64,000 nt of DNA. It comes from Xenopus tropicalis. Its lineage: Eukaryota > Chordata > Amphibia > Anura > Pipidae. Below, piece by piece: positions 29,401 through 38,400 of this stretch (positions are counted from its first letter, which is position 1; every line of letters starts with the position of its first letter). The translations under genes were made by a program, and so were the position numbers. The stretch covers positions 104,919,929 through 104,983,928 of the forward strand of contig NC_030684.2 of the NCBI RefSeq assembly GCF_000004195.4, written 5' to 3'. A model generated the notes under the pieces. It searched no databases and was not told the origin of the DNA. It was given only the letters and a program-made list of their open reading frames with translations.

Positions 29401-32400
29401 GGGGTCCACTGTGCTAGGGGAAAGAATGATGGACGCCCTTCCCCTCCACACACATGCGCGAACAAGCTCCCCAATCACGCATGCGCGAACATCTTTCTTC
29501 CCCCCTCGCTGCGCCGCTGCAATTGCGAAAGCGCAGGCATTTAAACTCCCATACGGAGTTGTGGGGAGAAGCCCATTGCTCCGTATGGGAGAGCGAAAAG
29601 TCGAAACTTTGTTGGGTCGGGGCGGCATGCCGTCCCTAAATTTGTGCCGCCCTAGGCCCGGGCCTTTGTGGCCTCATCACAAATCTGGGCCTGAGTATGG
29701 GTCTATGTGTGTGCACTGGGGTTTGCTTGGAAGGGTTGAACTTGATGAACTTTGGTCATAGTTGGGTTAAATTATGTAACTATGTATGTAAGGTTGAAGG
29801 CACATTTTCTCTTCCAATCTCATTCAGTGAAATGTTAACCAGTGAAGTGCTAGTCCTAGTGGTTCTTTACCTGAAAATACAGTACACACAAGAGCCCAAA
29901 ATGGTCCTAATGCATACTATGAGACCTCAGGACTGTGTATACATTTCATAAGCACCATGGGTTAACCAAACTGTATTATCCATGAGGGCTCAGGTCACAA
30001 TAATAAGTTAATGTTCCTTGTAGCTGGTCAGTTTTCATGGAAGCAGAGAGATAAAGTTACACGATATAAATTAGTGCCTGACATTTTACTTACCTAAGTG
30101 TTTTCATCTCTGCAGAGAACACACTAAATCTCACCATCAATAGTTGCTGATATATTTCTGTTTCAATTACAGGGGGATTTAGCAGCCATTAAAAAAGAAG
30201 TGGAAAGAATAATGAACAGAGGACAGTTTATTTCCCAGCTGCATCCTCCTGTACAAAAGAATGTGGCAGAAAGGCTACATGATGTCAGTCAGAGTTGGGG
30301 AGCCCTGTACCGTAAATCTCAGGACAGGAAAGAGAAACTTAGCCAAGCAGAACAAGCACAGATGTATTTTGATGACTGTGGAGAGCTCATGTAAGTATCC
30401 ACCTAAGGAAACAAGTTACATGTACATGCAATCATACATGCCTTTAAGCTGAATTTCCTGTATCCCATTAACCAGTATAAACCACTGTCCTAAATAAATT
30501 GTGTGAAGAATGGAGGCAGATGAGCATTGCTGCCATATTATACTTCTTCTACACCTCCACAATTGCTGTCCTTCCATTGTTAACCTGCAAAAAACTTTCA
30601 GCAATATCACACCTCCTTATACACATCACACTACATGTACATTCCCAGAGACTTCCCTATCTACAGGATCTCCTTCTCTTTTCCCACATCTTCACATCTT
30701 CCCACTGCAGGAATTCTCTCATACTGCACCTTTTCTCTGTAGCTCCCCTCACCATGCCATCAGACATTCTTAGTCACCATGTTTTTAAAGCTCACTTAAA
30801 ACTGACATTTATTTATTGACATATATATGACATTTGTATTTTTTCTGCCGACAATACCAATTGGATGACAACTCAACACAACAAATAAAGTCCTAATATT
30901 CAAATAAACTTGGGCTAACCCACTGATCTCCCTTCAGTTATGTCCCAGTCCATTTTGCCTGTTATACTGTTAATTTACCCTCTAAAGTTCCTGCATGGTT
31001 TGAATTATTGAAATCGTTGTAACTGTTTTGTAAAGCAGATGTTTTTATTGTTTGGATGTACTGAACTATTTGTTTTGTATCTGCTTGCTCTGTATAATAA
31101 AGGGGGACACCATGGCACTTATTAATGTAAATGAATAAGGTAACACATTTTATTTGACCTTATTAGGGTTTGGGCAAAGGAGATGCAAGCCCTGGTGGTA
31201 TCAGAGGAACTGGCAAATGATGTTTCTGGAGCTGAACTGATGATTAAACGTCATATTGAATATAAACGAGAAATTGACAAGCACTGGATTAAATATGAGG
31301 AATTGCAAAGGACAGGGGAGGCTCTTGTACAGAATAAACATTTCATGTCTCTGGAGGTATGTCACTCAGAAACCCTAACTTGCTAGGATTAGATCTCTTT
31401 TGTGACGTAAGCTAGCTATACACATTAAGATTTTTTAGTTATCATAGGACAAAGCTTATCCTGATTCAATCGTACAATTTGTCCATCAGCAAAGCTACCA
31501 TTTCAAGTGATATTGTCTAATTGAAGCTAGGAAAACTACCTGCTCTGCCCTGCAAACAATGGACAATGGGCAAATTTCATTGCTAATGGCAAAAATTTTC
31601 AAACCTGTCCGATAAATTTTCTGACTGATGTATGACTAAAAATCGATAGATGTGCAATCATTCGGTGCCCACTAACCGTACAGTAATTTGACAGATTTGT
31701 CAGATCGCACTGAAATTGGTCTTTAGGAAGAGAAAAATTTTATCTTGTGTCGCCACCTTTACTGTATATGCTGCTGAGATTTCCAGGAAAACATGATATT
31801 TTTATGCTGTCTCCATTTTGTAAAGGTTACCTTTTAATCTGCAAAACAAAAAGAAAACCTTAGAATGATAGGAAGGGAAGCAGGATGTTGTTTATTTACA
31901 GACACCAAGGGACTAGAGAATTTGCATTATAATGGAATGGTTGATATCCAGGAGCACAAGAACAGTGAAGTGTCTTTTGGCTTTGGCTGTCTGGAAATCA
32001 TTTGCAGTTCTACATAAGGTTCAGCAGACTGATTTAATAGGATCCAACACATTGTTGTTATTAAGTTAGTAATGCAAGAGAAGACAAGATGGCCCAGGTG
32101 TGTGGAAGGTAAACAGGACTGCATTAGGACTGCTATCTCCTACTTCTTCTCCTCCTCTATGTGCAGACAGCAGGACACTTTCCTTATTTTTACTCTCAAA
32201 ACCAGCTCTGAGTGTTTCAATAACACTAAAGTACTAAAAAAAAATGCAAACTCACTCATACCAAGATTTAGATGACCTCAAAATAACAACATACAAATAA
32301 AATGAATGTACATACTATTTTATTTCTGACAAGCTTTCTGCCTTGTTAACACAGATTGCAGAAAAAGTCAATGAGATGTCTGAGCTGATGAACAAACTAT

Positions 32401-35400
32401 CCGAGAGCTGGCAGAAACGAAAGGAGATAAATGAAGAGAATTTGGAGATCCAGATAATGAGGCGAGAGCTAGAGCAAGCTGATGGGTGGCTTAACACTCG
32501 GGAACCATATCTTCTGGATCAAAATTATGGGGTAAGATTTGGATAAAAGCATTGTCCATTTGTCTTAGTGTTCTTATGGTTTTGTTGTGGTGTTATTCAT
32601 TTTATAAATTTAATCCACCACCAGATAGTGTTTGACACGGGTTCTTTTTCTATGTAGGACTCCATCTCTATAGTTGAACAGCTTCTGAAGAAGCAGGAAG
32701 ACTTTGAGAAGATGCTGGCAGCTCAAGAAGAAAAGTTTGCTCTACTCAGAAGGAAAACCAAAGTAAAATATCAATGATCTATTTAATGTATAATGTATAA
32801 AATACACCTATACACTGTGTATGTGGTGCATCACATTAACTTTAAGTAAATTTAATGTAATAATTTGTCTTTCACTTTTTTTTTTTTTAAGACGGAGCAA
32901 AACTTGAGGCAAATTGACATAGATGATAAAGATCAAAAGAAACAAGAACCAAATTTTCTAAGGGTGCCTTCACTAAAGAGAAAACCTTCAGACAGAAAAC
33001 CGTTTGCTCCCAAACTTTCTGATCGGGGGAGCAAAAAGGGTTTGGGACATACCGGTGGCTCAATAAGATCTGCAGTGGACAATACGAATGGCCCTTTCCA
33101 GTTATCAAAAGAAAGTCCAGGCACATCTAGTTTGCTGGATAGCTTGAATTTAAAAGCCAAAAACACAGAACTTTTAAAAACAGACATGTCTAATAATCAA
33201 GAACAGCAACCTGCCGCTGTAAATCAGGGCAGTTCCCAACTTTCGTCTCTTGAGATAAGTACTCCATCACTACCTGCAAATACAATCTACCAGCAAACTG
33301 CCATAACCAAATTAGATCCTTTCTCAATCCATGCCTTACCAGAGAGGAGTCAAAGTGATACCCACTCACTCACCATGCCGGCAATCAAGTCACAGCCTCC
33401 AACTGAACCTAATGTGGGCTCATTAAATATATCATCACCTATCATTCCTGTGGCCCATAAACTGTCCACAGAGAACACAGGATACAAGGATCCTGTAAGT
33501 AAAAAAATAATATAATGCTTGCAAATTCAAAACATTTGGAATTCATAACTGTTAATTCATATTAGATCAAATGAGATGAAACTGTATTGTCTATATATTT
33601 CTTCATTATTTCTGTAACTCGCTCATCCAGTATATATAGACTCCTTAGAGAGCTAGTTTATCTTGAGCACCACTTTGTAGACTTATCTACAACTAGTTAG
33701 AAACCCAGCCTAGACATTATGTAACCAACCAGACCAATCAGTAGTTCCCTTTGTTCATTTTAAGGCTGAATGCAAATGTTAAGATCACACACTATTTTCA
33801 GTGGAGTTGGCTAAGTGAATGCCCATTCTGGATTAGATGATAATTAGCTTTTTATTTTATGTCAGGTTTTTCAAAGGAAACAGTTTAACTTTACTACATT
33901 CTCTCAATTCTTCTACAGGTTATAATTGTTATAATTACTCCTTCCTATGTTCCCTTGTTCACATTGTTCTTAATGATACCTTCTTTCAGTGAATAGCTCC
34001 TCATACTATGCCATTGTATTCCTTTATAGACAGAACATATGCAGTATTATTAACTAGTATTATTATTTCATCAGACTCCACAGACTAGAATACTCTGATG
34101 TGATCTTTCCCTAAACATAGTTGATATTATTTCAGTATAATGATAGGTCATGTTTTAGAATTAGGCTGAATATGCTCATCTTGGTGCATCTTAGTTATTC
34201 TGTAAATGTGAAGTTGCAAATTGCTCCAGCTCCATAGCTAGAAAATGGGCACTTTCTCTTACACAAGGAATAATTGCTTTCTAAACACTGCAGTGCCTAC
34301 TGCCCCCTACTGCACTATTACGTGCAAACTGCCCCTATTTGTGCATTACCTCTACAGCTACAATTAGTCTTGGTAAGGTAGAATACCAGATCTGGTTCGA
34401 TTGTTACTTTTCCCACAGTCTATTCTATTGTCACAACGTAAAATAAAAAACTTACTCATGCTTTTCATTTATAAAAGAAGCATGCTTTTACTCATCTGGA
34501 GTCTTTTATCATCTGACTGAAATGTTTCATGTTTAATAAACTCTAATATAAACCATAACATACAATAAAATTGCTTCACCAGAAAAGTTAGGGGAAATAG
34601 TGCTTGCTGAGGTTTGGGCATACATATACAACTGTAGTAGGTATTACTGTGGATTTTGTGTAGCTGGGTTGCCACGTGGTGTTATCAATAGATACTAATT
34701 ACAGACCTACTTCATCATAATATTCTAGGTATTGCAGATTGCCTCATATGACAGAACTATAAATGGATTCATGGAAACAAGATGCAAGATTTTGCCAGGT
34801 GGAAAGGTTAGTAGAGAAGAAACTGATTTACTGTGACATGTAAAAACAATATTTTCAGTCAGCTTTTCTTGTATTGGGACTCTCAGAAATTCATGTTTCT
34901 CACCAGATGATGCATTTCATAAAGGGGATATATCACACATAGTGGCAATATTACTATCCAGCGAAGACAAGCTTGCACATTTCATGTTCTTCTGTGGATG
35001 CTTTATTATAGAGATTAAATATTCAAGCATACAAGGGTTCCCTCTCTAATAAAGGCAATATTTGCAATTTTTTTTTTGCCTGAACATCAGTTAGGAGGGA
35101 ATTTGGGTCAAAAATGTATTTGCTGTCCTCACTATTCTTAGAATTATGGGTCAAAATTTGCTTTTTAAAAGCCATAGTACATTTTAAGGCTCATTTTAAG
35201 CAGTGCAAAGTAGAGAAATAAACTGTGCCAATGCCTCAGTCTAGTGCAAAAGTTTAAACCACATACAGCAGGGGCATGCACCGAAAAGGTGGAACCATTA
35301 AGTGAAGCTGCTAGTATAAATGAGTGCAAGCAGGCTTAGGTGTATTTGTGTAAGGTGTTTTAATTCTTTCCAATATTGTTTCTCATGCCTAGAAAAGATA

Positions 35401-38400
35401 AATTAGCGCTCTGCTGCTCACCTGTTCATGCGGCCTCGGCTTTTGAATGTATATTATTATGTGACCAATAAGAACTGCATACAGTTGTTGTAGTGTTAAT
35501 TCTAAAGTTGTTTCTTCATGTTAAATTCTATGTAAATCTAGTTTAACATTTCCATTTATAATGCACCATTGTCTTGCCCTTTGTACCTCAGTACCCTTTA
35601 CTGGCTACTACTGTACAACTCATTTCACTTCCTTTCCCTTTCTTTAGGAAAACGTGGCCGGTTTCTGGAATTCCTACTATGTCACTCTACGCGGGGAGAG
35701 GCTGAGCTTTTATAATGCAAAGAGGGATGAAGCCAAGGTAGTCTGGGAATTCTTGGTGCATGTGGGAACTTTCATTTTTCTGGATTGGGGGAACTTCTAT
35801 TTTAGTGATCATTTTCAATGGAACATTTATTAACATTCATTTTTCGTGTGTGTGTGGGGGGGGGGGGGGGGGGGTTATATAATGTTGTAATGGAAAATAT
35901 TGATAACCAGGAGTCACGCATTAGTTAGATGGGGCCAAGGTGAGGGTACCAGGTTATTTGAAAAACCAGAGGGATGGAGCAATTTGCTGGGCTGCATTAT
36001 ATGCGCTTAGGATACAGTATAACAGTATAAAACAATGACCCTCCTAAATGTTTCAGGTGTCTTTTATTCCAGAATGAAACTGCAATCCCTTCTGTCAATG
36101 TGAGAGGCGCTCACTGCGAGAGGGTGGAGGATTCAGCTGACAAAGCAAATATCTTCATTGTGAGGTATGGTATAGAACTGCCTGTCTTTGCTTCACTTCC
36201 GAGTGATAGAATACATATTATTAGGAACCATACCGCATCCCTTGTACATTGTATTCTAAAATAAAAATGTAATAGCAGTTGCGAAACTGCTGAAAAATTA
36301 ACAAAATGCATTGAAGTCAATGGTCGACAAATCTTTGACGTGTAACAATTTTTTTTACACACAACAATTTTTTCTTACGCACACAACTTTTTTTTCTCAC
36401 TCAAAATACATTAAAGTCAATGGCCATTTTTTCTCACTCCTACAGAGGGACTTTTTAGGCAACAAATTTTTTTAACACCAATGGTGAATTGCAGGGTTTG
36501 CCGCGAATCCACGTCTGGTGTCGCTCGATATCATCATGCTGTCATCTAAGTGCAGGTTGTATGAGTGTGTGTGTGTATGAGGCACAGCTCTTTGTGCTTC
36601 ATTCTCATCACATAATATCATCCATATGTGATGGTGTCCCTGGCCTTACCACGCTGCTACCCATTGATATAATAAGGATTTGTTCTTTTGTTTAATTTTG
36701 AAACACACAAATGATGCAGGACCAGTTTTAGGTCAACAAAAAAAGCACTATGGCTTTGTCAAACAATGACTATGGTACAAGTACAAATTACATTGTTAAT
36801 TTGTTTAATGGCGATTAGATAATTATAGTCAGTGATGTCTAACCTGGGTCAGTCCAGCTGTTATGAACACTATAGGGCACAATCATTTTTGCCCACAATC
36901 CCTGTTGGCTTCCTCTTTACAAAGCCTAGCACAGTCAGGTGCAAAGAGCGCCAAAGGGAACATTGTGACTATTCCAATCCCCTGGTTCAGGTTCATGCTC
37001 CCTTTAGTCCTGCATAGCTAGACACAACAGGCATCTGATTCTTGAAAGAGTTGGAACACATTGGTAATATTGATTTGATAATCTAAATCGGGAGTCCCCA
37101 ACCTTTTTTTTACTGGTGAGCCAAATTCCAAATGTAAAATCAATTGGGGAGCAATACAAGCATGAATAATGTATATGGGTGTAGCAAAAAGGGGCTGCAA
37201 TTGGTTAATTGGTAGCCCAGTGGGGACTACTGGCCTACAAAGAGGCTCTGCTTGGAGTGTCTTTGTGCTTCCAAAACGTGTCTCCAAACTAGAAATTCAA
37301 ATGGGCACCTTCTCTGAGGCCACTGGGAGCAACATTTAAGGGGTTGGTGAGTAGCATGATGCTCCTGAGCCACTGGTTGGGGATCACTGCTCTTAATCAT
37401 GAGCAGTTCAATTAGAGGAAATGGAGGATTAACAATGTCTTTAATATTACTTATATTAACAAACAGTGGATCCAATAAATCTACCTTGCCATCTTACAGG
37501 GCCTCAGATGGGTCTGAATACCACTTTTCTGCTCCTTCGCACAGAAAGATGGAAGTTTGGATTCAGGCGATTGAGGGAAAAGCTGGTGAGTGTTATTTTA
37601 CCTCAATAAATAACCCTTTTATAATGTACAGTGGTGTGAAAAACTATTTGCCCCCTTCCTGATTTCTTATTCTTTTGCATGTTTGTCACACAAAATGTTT
37701 CTGATCATCAAACACATTTAACTATTAGTCAAAGATAACACAAGTAAACACAAAATGCAGTTTTTAAATGAGGGTTTTTATTATTTAGGGAGAAAAAAAA
37801 TCCAAACCTACATGGCCCTGTGTGAAAAAGTAATTGCCCCCTGAACCTAATAACTGGTTGGGCCACCCTTAGCAGCAATAACTGCAATCAAGCGTTTGCG
37901 ATAACTTGCAACGAGTCTATTACAGCGCTCTGGAGGAATTTTGGCCCACTCATCTTTGCAGAATTGTTGTAATTCAGCTTTATTTTACGGTTTTCTAGCA
38001 TGAACCGCCTTTTTAAGGTCATGCCACAACATCTCAATAGGATTCAGGTCAGGACTTTGACTAGGCCACTCCAAAGTCTTCATTTTGTTTTTCTTCAGCC
38101 ATTCAGAGGTAGATTTGCTGGTGTGTTTTGGGTCATTGTCCTGCTGCAGCACCCAAGATCGCTTCAGCTTGAGTTGACGAACAGATGGCCGGACATTCTC
38201 CTTCAGGATTTTTTGGTAGACAGTAGAATTCATGGTTCCATCTATCACAGCAAGCCTTCCAGGTCCTGAAGCAGCAAAACAACCCCAGACCATCACACTA
38301 CCACCACCATATTTTACTGTTGGTATGATGTTCTTTTTCTGAAATGCTGTGTTACTTTTACGCCAGATGTAACGGGACATGCACCTTCCAAAAAGTTCAA

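Noticed and set aside
29354..29761. 135-residue plus-strand open frame
   Set aside because: Only its first part resembles a transposon esterase motif. The rest runs through the CpG-rich repeat with no coding character.
36270..36530. Possible further copy of the TAGTGATG element
   Set aside because: Some phrases (ACACCAATGGTGAA, AAGTCAATGG) match repeats of this style, but neither end could be recognised.
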